Of a stretch of DNA of 64,000 bases, positions 7,649-17,400 are shown in pieces. Position 1 is the stretch's first letter. Each line of letters starts with the position of its first letter. Origin of the DNA: UBA2421 sp002343075 (GTDB lineage Bacteria; Planctomycetota; Phycisphaerae; Tepidisphaerales; Tepidisphaeraceae); NCBI GenBank assembly GCA_937982565.1, contig CALJLN010000037.1, positions 33,627-97,626 on the forward strand, in the 5' to 3' direction. Below the pieces are notes generated by a model. That model worked only from the letters and a program-made list of their open reading frames with translations. It was not told where the DNA came from and ran no database searches. The position numbers and the translations under genes are program-made.

Positions 7649-8575
7649 TCAGATGCGTCGTCTTTGCGCGGCAGACATGCCCAGAGCAATCGTGCGAAGC
7701 AGTGAACGCTGGTTCTTCGCTGCCACCGCTGCCTCGTCGAGGGTTATGAGGCTGAATCGGATGGTGTCGCGGGGCCGGAGTTGTGCCAGATGGTGCAGGT
7801 CGGCGGCGATGACATGGCCGATGACCGCGTAGCCACCCACGGTTTGAGCGTCGGCGAGAAGGACAATCGGCTCGCCCCCGGGCGGGCGTTGGATCGTCCC
7901 GGGCGCAACCGCCCGTGATAGTTGTATTGCTTCGGGCTGTGGGAGATCGCGCCCACCGGTAAGGCGCAGGCCCATACGATCGGATTGGTGTGAGATTGTG
8001 TAGGTCGCCTCACAGAACTGAGTTGCCAGTTCGACGTGTTCATGAGCACTGGTGATTCGAATGGATGGCAGGCCCGCGCCGAAGCATCGTGCGTCAATTC
8101 TGCAATTGCGTGGCGGGTTGGGCGGCGGGGTACCAATCGGCAGCACATCCCCGCGGCGGAGGGGTCGGCCTTGGAACCCGCCGAAGCCGCTGCGCAGCGC
8201 GGTCGAGCGAGAGCCAAGCACGGTTGGAACATCAATGCCGCCTGCCACCGCGAGGTAGCTTCTGCATCCGCGAGAGAGTTTTTCCAGCGAGACTGGTTTC
8301 CCCGCTCGAACGAGTATTGGTCGCAGCGGTTCAATTCCCTGGACAGTCGCTCCGGCAACCGCAATGAGCGCATCCTGACTAAATCTCACTCGGGGGCCTA
8401 CAAGGGTGCACTCCAGGCCCGCAACCGCAGCCGGATTGCCAACTGCGAGGTTGGCCAGTTGCATCGAAACCGCATCAACAGCTCCTCCGGTCGGCACACC
8501 GTCGCAGCGATGACCATAGCGCCCCGTGTCCTGCACGGAGGTGAGCATTCCGGGTTGGATAATCGTCATTTCCAC
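7649..8575 (-). CDS. pxpC: 5-oxoprolinase subunit C (biotin-dependent carboxyltransferase-like)
   Basis: A 308-residue KipA/PxpC-type protein: IIQPGMLTSVQDTGRYGHR at the start, GAVDAVSMQLANLAVGN, GLECTLVGP, and a C-terminal ADAQTVGGYAVIGHVI segment, all typical of the carboxyltransferase domain family also found in urea amidolyase. With PxpB it forms the complex that phosphorylates and processes 5-oxoproline supplied via PxpA. Its first codons overlap the end of pxpB by 10 bp, indicating coupled translation. In Bacillus the homologous pair KipI/KipA affects the sporulation kinase; the neighbouring pxpA favours the metabolic role here. Confidence 0.94.
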   Translation of the reverse strand: MEMTIIQPGMLTSVQDTGRYGHRCDGVPTGGAVDAVSMQLANLAVGNPAAVAGLECTLVGPRVRFSQDALIAVAGATVQGIEPLRPILVRAGKPVSLEKLSRGCRSYLAVAGGIDVPTVLGSRSTALRSGFGGFQGRPLRRGDVLPIGTPPPNPPRNCRIDARCFGAGLPSIRITSAHEHVELATQFCEATYTISHQSDRMGLRLTGGRDLPQPEAIQLSRAVAPGTIQRPPGGEPIVLLADAQTVGGYAVIGHVIAADLHHLAQLRPRDTIRFSLITLDEAAVAAKNQRSLLRTIALGMSAAQRRRI

Positions 8576-9237
8576 CGGTCAAATTCCGAGGAAGTGATCG
8601 GCTTGAATCGAACACGATCGCCGCATCGAAGCCTCGCCGAAGGTGTTCTGGTGGCGTCAAACATTGGCATAGGCGTGCGACCGATGATGTTCCATCCGCC
8701 GGGCGACTCGCTCGGATAGATGCCGGTTTGCGAACCTCCGATCCCTACCGACCCCGCCCGCACACGTGGCCGTGGTTCGGCAAGCCGCGGCGAATGGAGT
8801 GACGCATCCAAACCGAGCAGGTATGCGAAGCCGGGGAGAAACCCGATGGCACCCACTGTATACACCCGAGAGGCGAATAGCTCGATCAGGTCGCCGGAGG
8901 AACGACCGACGCGATTGGCTATTGCCTGCAGGTCGGGCGCGAAACTCTCTCGGTGGCAAACGGGAATGCTATGAGTGGATGGCTCGATCGATGTCGAATC
9001 CGTTGGAAACGCCGCGGAGGCCAGGGCATTTTCCAGCCAGGCAACAGCGGCTTCGCGTTCGCTTGCATCAAAATAGACTGTGATATCTACATACACCGCG
9101 ACGACATCGCGGACGAAAGGCGGGCACGATCGGGAAATCTGGTCGGCCAACGCGCGCGCCGCGAGCACGGCTTCGTCCGTCACGATATCGGCAGTGTGAA
9201 GTTGGATGGCACTGTCGCCGATCGGGGTTTTCCGCAT
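8566..9237 (-). CDS. pxpB: 5-oxoprolinase subunit B (KipI-like)
   Basis: A 223-residue allophanate hydrolase subunit 1/KipI family protein. It shows PIGDSAIQLH at the N terminus, the central YTVGAIGFLPGFAYLLGLD segment and the C-terminal AGSVGIGGSQTGIYP and SPGGWNIIGRTP motifs. It is the first gene of the pxpBCA operon and overlaps pxpC. The ~190-bp gap to the divergent SpoIID-like gene must hold promoters for both directions, but I could not identify convincing -10/-35 pairs. Family and context agree, so the call is secure. Confidence 0.94.
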   Translation of the reverse strand: MRKTPIGDSAIQLHTADIVTDEAVLAARALADQISRSCPPFVRDVVAVYVDITVYFDASEREAAVAWLENALASAAFPTDSTSIEPSTHSIPVCHRESFAPDLQAIANRVGRSSGDLIELFASRVYTVGAIGFLPGFAYLLGLDASLHSPRLAEPRPRVRAGSVGIGGSQTGIYPSESPGGWNIIGRTPMPMFDATRTPSARLRCGDRVRFKPITSSEFDRWK

Positions 9238-9429
9238 GACTGGGAAGTGTAACTCGGCGATGGCTTGGAAGGGACCCCGTCAGGTCGGAGTCGGGGGAAT
9301 TGTCGGCAGCCGTTGGTCGAGCGATTCGACGGAGGGCTGGTTTTTTGGCGTACTTCGCCGGCGTGAGGTTGCTTCAGCGTCGTTTTCGCGGCAGAATTCG
9401 TTGGGTCAATTTTGCAGGCAAGGATGCCT

Positions 9430-10671
9430 ATGAACATATGTTGGAAGCAAGTGGGGTCGGTCGGGTGCGGAATCTGGCTTTTTCTGTTGATCACTCTGCC
9501 TGCAGGCTGTGCGGGGCGCGATCGGCTTGGAAGTGATGGGTTGCCGGTGATTCGCGTGAGGCTCGCCGCAGATGCAAATCAGGTGGCTATTGGAACGAGC
9601 CGGCCGACGCTGACGGTCGCCAGTACCGCTGCCGGTGCCCGAAAACTCGCGCTGGTGGAAGGTCAGCCCGCAGCGATCACGTTCACAGGCAATGGCTGGC
9701 AGATTGGCAGTGTGAACGTCCCGGGCGACGACCTGACTGTGACGCCGGATGTTGACGGCACAATCAATATCAATGGCGAGTTTTACCGGGGAAAGTTCAG
9801 GCTCGTGCCGACGAGCCCTACAAGTTTTGATGTAGTTAATCATGTCGATGCAGAGTCATATCTGCTGGGCGTCTTGGCACGCGAACTGCTCCGCGACTGG
9901 AATGAGGAGGCGTATAAGGCCCAGGCGATCGTTGCGCGAACGTATGCACTTTACGAAGCCCGGACGCAAGGCCCAGGTAAGCACTGGGATGTGCACCCCG
10001 ACACGCGCAGCCAGGTGTACGGCGGGGTGAAGGCCGAGACAGGCAAAGCGACTGAAGCGGTGGACGCAACCCGGGGTATCGTAGCGGCGGCGGGTGCGAG
10101 CGGAAGCGAGAAGATATTCAAGGCGTATTTCAGCGCGTGTTGCGGCGGCGTGGGACAAAGTGCGTATGACGCGTTCGGCGACGCTTACTCACCCGTCCTG
10201 AGCGAGCGAAATGTGGGTGGGCTTTGCAATATCTCGCCCAAGCACAATTGGGCGCCAGTGACGATCGACAAGCCTGAATTGACGCGTCGAATTCGAAGCT
10301 GGGGCGAGGCCCGAAACCACCCGATTGCCGGCATTCAGGCGGTCGACCGGATCGATGTAGAATCGGTGAATCGGTTTGGGCGTCCGGTCAGGTTTATCGT
10401 TTCCGACGTCAGTGGGCAGCGATACAGCCTCGGCAGCGAAGAGACGCGCTGGGCCTGCAATGCCGACCGAAAGGGGGGCCCGCAACTGCTCAGCAGCTAT
10501 TTCAAACCCGTGAACCAACCGGCCGAGATCGTGTTTACCGAGGGCCACGGCCACGGCCACGGTGTGGGGATGTGTCAATGGTGTGCCGAAGCGATGGCCC
10601 GGCGGGGAATACCGGCTGAGGAGATTGTGCGGATCTCGTATCCCAAGTCGGTGTTGGTGAAAGCGTATTAA
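9430..10671 (+). CDS. SpoIID/LytB-family lipoprotein, probable peptidoglycan lytic enzyme
   Basis: A ~413-residue exported protein with a signal peptide ending in a lipobox (LITLPAGC, about residue 28), so probably membrane anchored outside the cytoplasm. The SpoIID domain contains the catalytic-glutamate region LARELLRDWNEEAYKAQAIV with RTYALYEARTQ, the cysteine-rich YFSACCGGVGQS, and the C-terminal GHGHGHGVGMCQWCAEAM, matching the GxGHGVGMSQ motif of the family. SpoIID is a lytic transglycosylase acting on peptide-stripped glycan. ATG 9430 is favoured because AAGG lies six bases upstream; ATG 9424 is also possible. Planctomycete peptidoglycan is thin but present, so a wall-remodelling role is reasonable. 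Confidence 0.88.
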   Translation: MNICWKQVGSVGCGIWLFLLITLPAGCAGRDRLGSDGLPVIRVRLAADANQVAIGTSRPTLTVASTAAGARKLALVEGQPAAITFTGNGWQIGSVNVPGDDLTVTPDVDGTININGEFYRGKFRLVPTSPTSFDVVNHVDAESYLLGVLARELLRDWNEEAYKAQAIVARTYALYEARTQGPGKHWDVHPDTRSQVYGGVKAETGKATEAVDATRGIVAAAGASGSEKIFKAYFSACCGGVGQSAYDAFGDAYSPVLSERNVGGLCNISPKHNWAPVTIDKPELTRRIRSWGEARNHPIAGIQAVDRIDVESVNRFGRPVRFIVSDVSGQRYSLGSEETRWACNADRKGGPQLLSSYFKPVNQPAEIVFTEGHGHGHGVGMCQWCAEAMARRGIPAEEIVRISYPKSVLVKAY

Positions 10672-10712
10672 GCCGTCCAATCGCGGCGCGTTGCGGTATC
10701 CTCCCGATCTTT

Positions 10713-12743
10713 GTGGGCGATGTTGAGCACGAGCTTCGACTGCTTTGGGCGATCGTGCTGAACGGTCTGCTTCTGATAGCGGCATTTCAAACCGCTCGCG
10801 CATTCGGCGGTGGAGAACTCATACAAACTTGGCTTGACGCGCTGCTGCTTTGGTGGTCGGGGCAATACCTCGTCGTCGGCAGTCTCGGACTCATCGGCTG
10901 GCTTAGCCCCGCGACAGCGACGGCGGGGGGCGTGGTATTGTCTGTCATCGCATTCTTGGTGACGCGCGCCAGCTCGCGCTCCAACGATCTGCCAGTTGTT
11001 GCGGGGTCGGGTGCATCGGGGCGCTTTGCGATTCAACTCGGATTGGCGATTGTGAGTTGCGAAGTAGCTGCAGTGGTCTGGCAATACCGCGTGCTTCCGC
11101 CAATGTCGGACGACGCGCTCACCTACCACCTTCCCGCCGCGGCTACCTGGCTGCGCGAGGGGAGGATCGGCATTTATGAAACGTGGTTTTTCAACCCCGC
11201 CAACACGTTTTCTCCCCTCGGGGGGTCGCTCTTTGCGGCTTGGTTCATGATCCCATTTCAGAGCGACGTCGCGGCTCGATTTATGCAGACGCCTGCCGTG
11301 ATTGCGATCTTTCTGGCCGGCGTGCAACTCGTCCTGCGGCTGGGCGGTAGTACGCGTGTGGCCGTCTTGCTCGCGACCGCAGGGGCGTTGTCTGCGCCTG
11401 TGGTGCGACAGATGGTGCTCGCCAAAGATGATCTGTTCCTGACGGCATTCGTGCTGATATTTATCAACGGTTTGTTGCGAGTCGATCGGCTGGGCGCGAT
11501 TCGCCTCGGGCTTGCGCTCGGGCTGGCAGCGGCGACGAAGGTTACCTGTGTCTATGCGCTTGCGCCGGCAATGTTGTTGCTGCTACCGCTGCCGCTACAG
11601 AAATCCACTCGACCGCGGTTGAAACGTGTGTTGGCCATAGCGGGCATTACAATGCTGGTCGCGGGGCCTTGGTATCTGCGCAATCTCCTTCATTTCGCCA
11701 ACCCGATCTTCCCGACCGAGGTACGCGCCTTCGGCATGACAATTTTGCCAGGTTTGTTCGTCACCACACACTCCCCCCGGCTGCGCGAATGGGCGGGGTT
11801 GAACGAGACTTTCATCACCGGCTATTTCAGCTTTGGATGGGTGATGGGGGTGTTGGCGGTGAGTGCGTGCGCCGGCGCGATTTTGTTCGGAAGGCGGGCT
11901 GTGTGGCACGACCCGATTGCGAGAATCTGCGTCATGGGGCCGCTGATTGGCACCGTTGCGTTTGTATTCACGTCGCCGTACGCCGAAGTGCGCTTTCTTT
12001 ATCCCTGGTTCCTGACGGCGATATTCGCGATCGCACTCTGGCCCGCTTGCGTCAGGCTGGCGATGGCAGCGGTCGCGGTCTCGGCCTCACTTGCGACATC
12101 TTTCGCAAGCGATCTGTTGTTCGACCTCTTGCCCAAAGCGCTTGCTGGCGTGATTGTGTGGCAGATATTGCGCTTTGTGATGGGGTTGTCTCGGCGCGTT
12201 CGTGCCGGTGTGATTGGCACCTTGATATGCACGGCGGCGGGGGCTGTTTGGGTAAACTGGCGAAGCTACGTGCTGGGCTTGCCGGCGCTGGCAGATTATG
12301 CGTGGGAGGAGAAGTATCAGGACTTGGGCCGCGCGTGGGTTTTCCTTCGCAACGAAACGCCTGCCGACGCACCAGTGGCGTACACGGGCACCTATCTCAC
12401 CCACCCACTTCTCGGCGCGCAGCTTACCCGCTGCGTGGCACATGTTCCGGTGAGCGCGACCGTGACATCACTCGCCAAATTGCCAGGGTTCACGATGCCG
12501 ATGTCGGCACGCAACATGCTTCGCGAAGCAATCCCTGCTGCAGCGACCGATGCGGACGAGTCGTTGTGGAAGAGCCGGCTGAGTGGCTTCGGAGCAGAAT
12601 ACTTCCTCATCAAGCTCCACCCACCCGGTAATGCGACTGTGCCCATCGAGTGGCACTGGGTGCGGCGCGATCCTCGCTTTACCGAAGTGTTTCGCAGCGG
12701 CGATGTCTTTGTATTTGCCATCGCGCCAGCATCACCGGGTTAG
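10713..12743 (+). CDS. Multi-pass GT-C/GT39-like glycosyltransferase
   Basis: A 676-residue integral membrane protein with about 11-13 hydrophobic segments spread over residues 10-530 and a ~150-residue soluble C terminus. After the second or third helix it has MSDDALTYHLPAAATWLREG, which matches the acidic pair in the first periplasmic loop of GT-C enzymes (PMT/ArnT-like); later come FFNPANTFSPLGGSLFAAW and VAGPWYLRNLL, also typical of GT39-type proteins. Such enzymes move a sugar from a polyprenyl phosphate donor to an extracytoplasmic acceptor; the substrate cannot be told. The start is GTG 10713, with no earlier ATG available. It lies 41 bp after the SpoIID-like gene and could be cotranscribed with it. 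Confidence 0.75.
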   Translation: MGDVEHELRLLWAIVLNGLLLIAAFQTARAFGGGELIQTWLDALLLWWSGQYLVVGSLGLIGWLSPATATAGGVVLSVIAFLVTRASSRSNDLPVVAGSGASGRFAIQLGLAIVSCEVAAVVWQYRVLPPMSDDALTYHLPAAATWLREGRIGIYETWFFNPANTFSPLGGSLFAAWFMIPFQSDVAARFMQTPAVIAIFLAGVQLVLRLGGSTRVAVLLATAGALSAPVVRQMVLAKDDLFLTAFVLIFINGLLRVDRLGAIRLGLALGLAAATKVTCVYALAPAMLLLLPLPLQKSTRPRLKRVLAIAGITMLVAGPWYLRNLLHFANPIFPTEVRAFGMTILPGLFVTTHSPRLREWAGLNETFITGYFSFGWVMGVLAVSACAGAILFGRRAVWHDPIARICVMGPLIGTVAFVFTSPYAEVRFLYPWFLTAIFAIALWPACVRLAMAAVAVSASLATSFASDLLFDLLPKALAGVIVWQILRFVMGLSRRVRAGVIGTLICTAAGAVWVNWRSYVLGLPALADYAWEEKYQDLGRAWVFLRNETPADAPVAYTGTYLTHPLLGAQLTRCVAHVPVSATVTSLAKLPGFTMPMSARNMLREAIPAAATDADESLWKSRLSGFGAEYFLIKLHPPGNATVPIEWHWVRRDPRFTEVFRSGDVFVFAIAPASPG

Positions 12744-12791
12744 TTTAGCCTGCATTGCAATCCCCTCGCCTTGCCCGCATAGTCGGCGGCT

Positions 12792-13934
12792 GTGAAACAC
12801 GCAGTCAGGTATGAACTGATGTCCACCGACGGCAGCGCGCGGCGAGGAAAGGTGCATACGCCGCACGGGTCATTTGACACGCCGGCGTTCATGCCAGTTG
12901 GTACCCAAGGGACCGTGAAGGGCTTGCTGCCCGACACTATTGCCTCCACTGGCTCTCAGTGCATCCTTGGCAATACTTATCACCTCATGCTCCGCCCGGG
13001 CGAGAAGGCGGTGGCGGCGCTGGGAGATTTGCATCAGTTCATGGCATGGCCGGGGCCGATTCTGACCGACTCTGGCGGGTTTCAGGTGTTTTCGCTCGCC
13101 GACATCAACCGAATCACCGACGATGGCGTGACGTTCAAGAGTCACATTGACGGCTCGACGATCTACCTCACACCCGCCCGGAGCATCCAAGTTCAGAATG
13201 ATCTGGGTGCCGATATCATCATGGCGTTTGATGAATGCCCGGATCCCACGAAGCCCCGGGAGTATCAGTTGCAGGCAGTGGAACGGACGCTTCGGTGGGC
13301 CGAGCGGTGCATTTCCGCGCACGCAAGAATGGCTGATCAGGGGCTTTTCGGGATCGTGCAGGGTGGCACCGATCTGGAGTTGCGGGCGCACTGCGCTAGA
13401 TCGCTGATAGCGATGGATTTCCCCGGCTACGCCGTCGGCGGGTTGGCGGTGGGGGAGGGGTTTGCAGCGATGAAGTTAGTGCTCACAGCGGTGGTGCCGA
13501 CGCTGCCGGATACCAAGCCGCGATATCTCATGGGAGTGGGATTCCCGAGGGATATCGCTGAGGCAGTTCGACATGGCGTGGACATGTTTGACTGCGTCAT
13601 GCCCACCCGAAACGGCCGCAACGCCTACGCTTTCACCGCCGGGGGGGCGATTCGACTCCGAAACAGCCAATTTGCCCGCGACCGCGGCCCGATCGAGGCT
13701 GGCTGCGACTGCATTGCTTGTAAGTCCTTTACCAGAGGTGCGATACGTCACTTCTTTTTCGCAGGCGAGATGCTTGGCCCCATCCTCGTTTCAGTGCATA
13801 ATGTGCGGTTCTACCAGCGGTTGATGGCGGATATCCGCACGGCGATCGCAGAGGCGCGGTTTGACCGCTTTTACGAGGCCGACCCCCGTTGCCGACTGTG
13901 TGGAAGTGATTCAGCGGCTGAGGTGATGATGTAG
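12792..13934 (+). CDS. tgt: tRNA-guanine transglycosylase
   Basis: A 380-residue Tgt. It has the substrate-binding DSGGFQVFSL, GIVQGG, GGLAVGEG, the catalytic aspartate in FDCVMPTRNGRN, and the zinc site CDCIACK followed ~26 residues later by His in VHNVRFY. It exchanges guanine-34 of GUN-anticodon tRNAs for the queuosine precursor preQ1. The start is GTG 12792. It is followed by yajC and secDF, an order conserved in many bacteria although the functions are unrelated, which strengthens all three calls. Confidence 0.97.
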   Translation: MKHAVRYELMSTDGSARRGKVHTPHGSFDTPAFMPVGTQGTVKGLLPDTIASTGSQCILGNTYHLMLRPGEKAVAALGDLHQFMAWPGPILTDSGGFQVFSLADINRITDDGVTFKSHIDGSTIYLTPARSIQVQNDLGADIIMAFDECPDPTKPREYQLQAVERTLRWAERCISAHARMADQGLFGIVQGGTDLELRAHCARSLIAMDFPGYAVGGLAVGEGFAAMKLVLTAVVPTLPDTKPRYLMGVGFPRDIAEAVRHGVDMFDCVMPTRNGRNAYAFTAGGAIRLRNSQFARDRGPIEAGCDCIACKSFTRGAIRHFFFAGEMLGPILVSVHNVRFYQRLMADIRTAIAEARFDRFYEADPRCRLCGSDSAAEVMM

Positions 13935-14035
13935 TGGGGTGCTGCGTGGTTTTGATACGTCACTAACTTCATTGCTGGATTTGAGTTAAGAAACACCACG
14001 AATCGACTCACTATAGAAGAAAGACGGAGACCCAT

Positions 14036-14383
14036 TTGAACGCTTTGATGATCATCGTGGCCCAATCAACCCCCCCGGCGGGAGGGAACGCGCCGCCGCC
14101 TGCGTTTCAGTTTCTGCAGAGCTTTGGGCCGTTCATTCTTCTGCTGGTGGTGCTGTGGTTTTTTGTGATCCGCAGCAAGCAGAAAGAGGCCAAAGTTAAG
14201 AGAGACATGCTCGACAGCCTGAAGAAGAATGATCGAATTGAGACGATCGGCGGGGTTTTGGGCACGGTCGTTGAGGTGCGCGATGGTGAAGTGGTCGTCA
14301 AGGTAGACGAGACCAGCAACACAAAGATGCGATTTCGCAGAAGCGCGATCCATCGCGTTTTAAGCGACGACGAGAAGAAGTGA
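14036..14383 (+). CDS. yajC: Preprotein translocase subunit YajC
   Basis: A 115-residue single-pass membrane protein: a Pro-rich N terminus, one transmembrane helix (FGPFILLLVVLWFFVIRSKQ), then the conserved KRDMLDSLKKNDRIETIGGV and TVVEVRDGEVVVKVDE cytoplasmic region. YajC associates with SecDF in the inner membrane Sec holotranslocon. TTG 14036 is supported by GGAGA five bases upstream; ATG 14048 is an alternative. It sits between tgt and secDF. The ~100-bp gap before it carries an ACTATAGA element that could be a -10 box. Confidence 0.93.
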   Translation: MNALMIIVAQSTPPAGGNAPPPAFQFLQSFGPFILLLVVLWFFVIRSKQKEAKVKRDMLDSLKKNDRIETIGGVLGTVVEVRDGEVVVKVDETSNTKMRFRRSAIHRVLSDDEKK

Positions 14384-14440
14384 TTGTAGAAAACGGACCT
14401 TTATCCCCTCACCCACGAACACGGGCGAGGGAGGAAACTC

Positions 14441-17400
14441 ATGCCAACAAACTTCACGGGCCGAATAACGCTGATTTTTGCCATTACCCTGGCCATGCTC
14501 TGGGCAATTTTTCCGGGCATGTTTAAGGGCGATTTCGGGCACGGGTTAAAGCCCGGCATCGACATGGTCGGCGGGACGAGTTTACTTTACGAGATTAAGG
14601 CACCGGCAGGGACGGCCGATCCGAAACTGGCCGAACAGGTGATGGAGGCGCTCAAAAAGCGCGTCGATCCCGACGGCGTGCGCAATCTGATCTGGCGTCC
14701 CCAGGGTGGAACCCGCCTTGAGATTCAGATGCCGCTATCCAATCAATCGGGCCAGGCCAAGGCCCGCCGCGACGCCTACGCGACCGCCCAGCGATCGATT
14801 GAAGAATATGGTGTGCGCGTGACCAGCGTGGTGGACGCGATCCAAAACGCCACTGGCGACGCCCGCCGCGATCGCCTTGCAAAACTCTCACAAAGCAATA
14901 CTCGGCGAGACGAGCTTTTCGGCGCCATGGCGAGTGTCTGGGACCAGATCCAGGCCTCCCGGGCCGCGCGCGACGCGGCGCGGCAGGCCGAGTTGGAGAG
15001 CCAGTTCGACTCCCTTCGCTCTCAGATCGACGAGACCAACCTGAGCGTCGCCGAACTGGAGAATGTGCTGCAGTTCAACCCCACACAGCGGGACGCGCGG
15101 CTGAAGGAACTGAAGCAGCGGTTTGATTCGCAGGGATTTGCCACACTATCGACAAAAATCGACGAGTTTGCCAAGGCCTATGACGACTATACGAAAGTCC
15201 GCGGTGCACTCGATGACTCTGGCGACCTGAAGCGACTGTTGCGAGGAAGTGGCGTTCTGGAGTTTCACATCCTGCCCAGCCCCGAAGAAATGCGCAGCAT
15301 GCCGGAGGTGGCGGCGATGATTCAACGGCTGCGCGAACGAGGCCCCCGGGTGGAGGCGGGTGACACGCTGCGATGGTTCGAGGTGGCCCGCCCAGATGAA
15401 ATGGCGCGGTCTCACCAACTTTTCTCGCCTGCAGGGAGCGACAAGAAGTATGTGCTGGGATGGGCGATTCCTGGCAAGCAGATGATCAACGCCGAAAACC
15501 TCCCGCGGTGGTCACTGGAGGCGGCCTACCGCACGCCGACGGAAATGGGCATTCCGGTGGTTGGGTTTCGGTTTGACCCGGTCGGCGCACGGCTGTTCAG
15601 TGAGTTGACCGGTGCAAATGTAGGGCAGTCGCTGGCGATTTCGCTCGATGACAAGATTATCACCGCGCCCAACATCCGCCAGCAGATCAGCCGGCAGGGC
15701 ACGATCGACGGGGGCAGCGACGGTTTCACCGCGTCGGAGCTGAATTACCTCATCAGCACGCTTGCCGCAGGCTCGCTGCCGGCACAACTGGCGGAAGACC
15801 CGATCAGCGAGCGCACGGTCGGCCCGCAGTTGGGCAAGGACAACCTGCGGGCTGGGCTGACAGCGTGCGCATTTGGATTGATCGTCGTGGCGGTCTTCCT
15901 GATTGGCTACTATTACATCAGCGGCGTTGTCGCGATGATCGCCGTGCTGTTGAACGTCGTCTTCATTCTCGGTGCAATGGCGGCGCTGAACGCCACCTTT
16001 ACGCTCCCCGGCGTTGCTGGCATTGTTCTGACGATAGGCATGGCGGTCGATGCCAACGTACTGATTTTCGAGCGTCTGCGTGAAGAGCAGGCGCGCGGTA
16101 TGGGCATTCGGCTTTCGCTGCGAAATGCTTACGACCGCGCGTTTAGCGCAATTCTCGATGGTAATGTCACTACCGCCATCACCAGTTTTTTCCTGATGTG
16201 GATGGGTAGCGAAGAGGTGAAGGGGTTTGGCATCACGCTGCTGCTGGGCATCGTCAGTTCGCTGTTTACGGCGTTGTTTGTCACCAAGACGATCTTTGCA
16301 TTGATGATCGATAAGCTGGGGGTCGAGAAGCTCGGCAGCGTGCCAATGAGCCTGCCGTGGTGGAACCGCTTCCTGCGGCCCAACATCGATTGGATGAAGC
16401 TTGCTCCGGCATTCTACAGCTTCAGCATCGTGTTTATGGTTATCGGGTTGGTCCTCTTCAGCATTCGCTGGAGCCAAAGCCGTGTGCTGGATGTGGAGTT
16501 TGCCAATGGGACGGCGGCGCAGTTTGAATTGCGCGAACCGATCAAGATCGATGAGCTTCGATCGATTATCCAGAGGGCGAGCGATGCTCACCCGGACAAG
16601 CTGCCTGCACCGGCAGTCGTCTCGGTCGGTGCTGATGAGAAAACTTATGAAGTCATCACGCCGAACGATAATGCAGCCGCGGTGAAAGAGGTCCTTAAGG
16701 AAGCGCTGCAGGGTAAGCTGAATCTGCAGGAGCCGAGCCAGTTTGCAATGGTGGGTGCCAGCCTCGGCGAGGCGATCAACCGGGCTGTGTTCCCGATCGA
16801 GCCGAATTCGATTTCATTTGACGGCATCACGCCCACCGAGGTGCGGGAACATATTGGCGGCGTGGCGTTCATTCTGAGGGATCTGCGGCCGATGATCGCA
16901 GGTCCCGATATCGAGCGTCGGCTTGACCAGCAGCGATTGCAGGTGGGTTCTGAGCAGGCTGGATACCGAAAGGTGAGCGTCGAAACGTTCCCGGATCAGA
17001 ATGCCGCGGTCGTTTTGATGAGCGATGACGCGATTCCGTACGACAAAGATCCGGAAAAGTGGCAGGCCGAGCTTGCGGTGCCTGGTTGGAGACTGGTGAA
17101 CGACGCGATCAACAACCCGGTTGAACTTCAAAAGGTCACTAATTTCAGCCCGCAGGTGGCTGGCGAAACTCAGTTTCAGGCCATTATCGCCCTGGTGGCA
17201 TCGTGCATTGTAATCATGGCCTATATCTGGATTCGCTTCGGCAATCTACGATATGGAACAGCCACCATCGTTGCCCTGCTTCACGACACGCTATTTGTCG
17301 TGGCGGCGATTGGCGTGGCGCATTATGCATCTGAAATTGCATTTTTCCGCGACTATCTCCTGCTGGAGCCGTTCCGAGTCAATCTGACGGTGGTGGCGGC

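Noticed and set aside
15512..16591. 359-codon minus-strand ORF antisense to secDF
   Set aside because: Composition (Gln/His/Arg/Asp rich) is typical of an antisense shadow, and secDF is certain.
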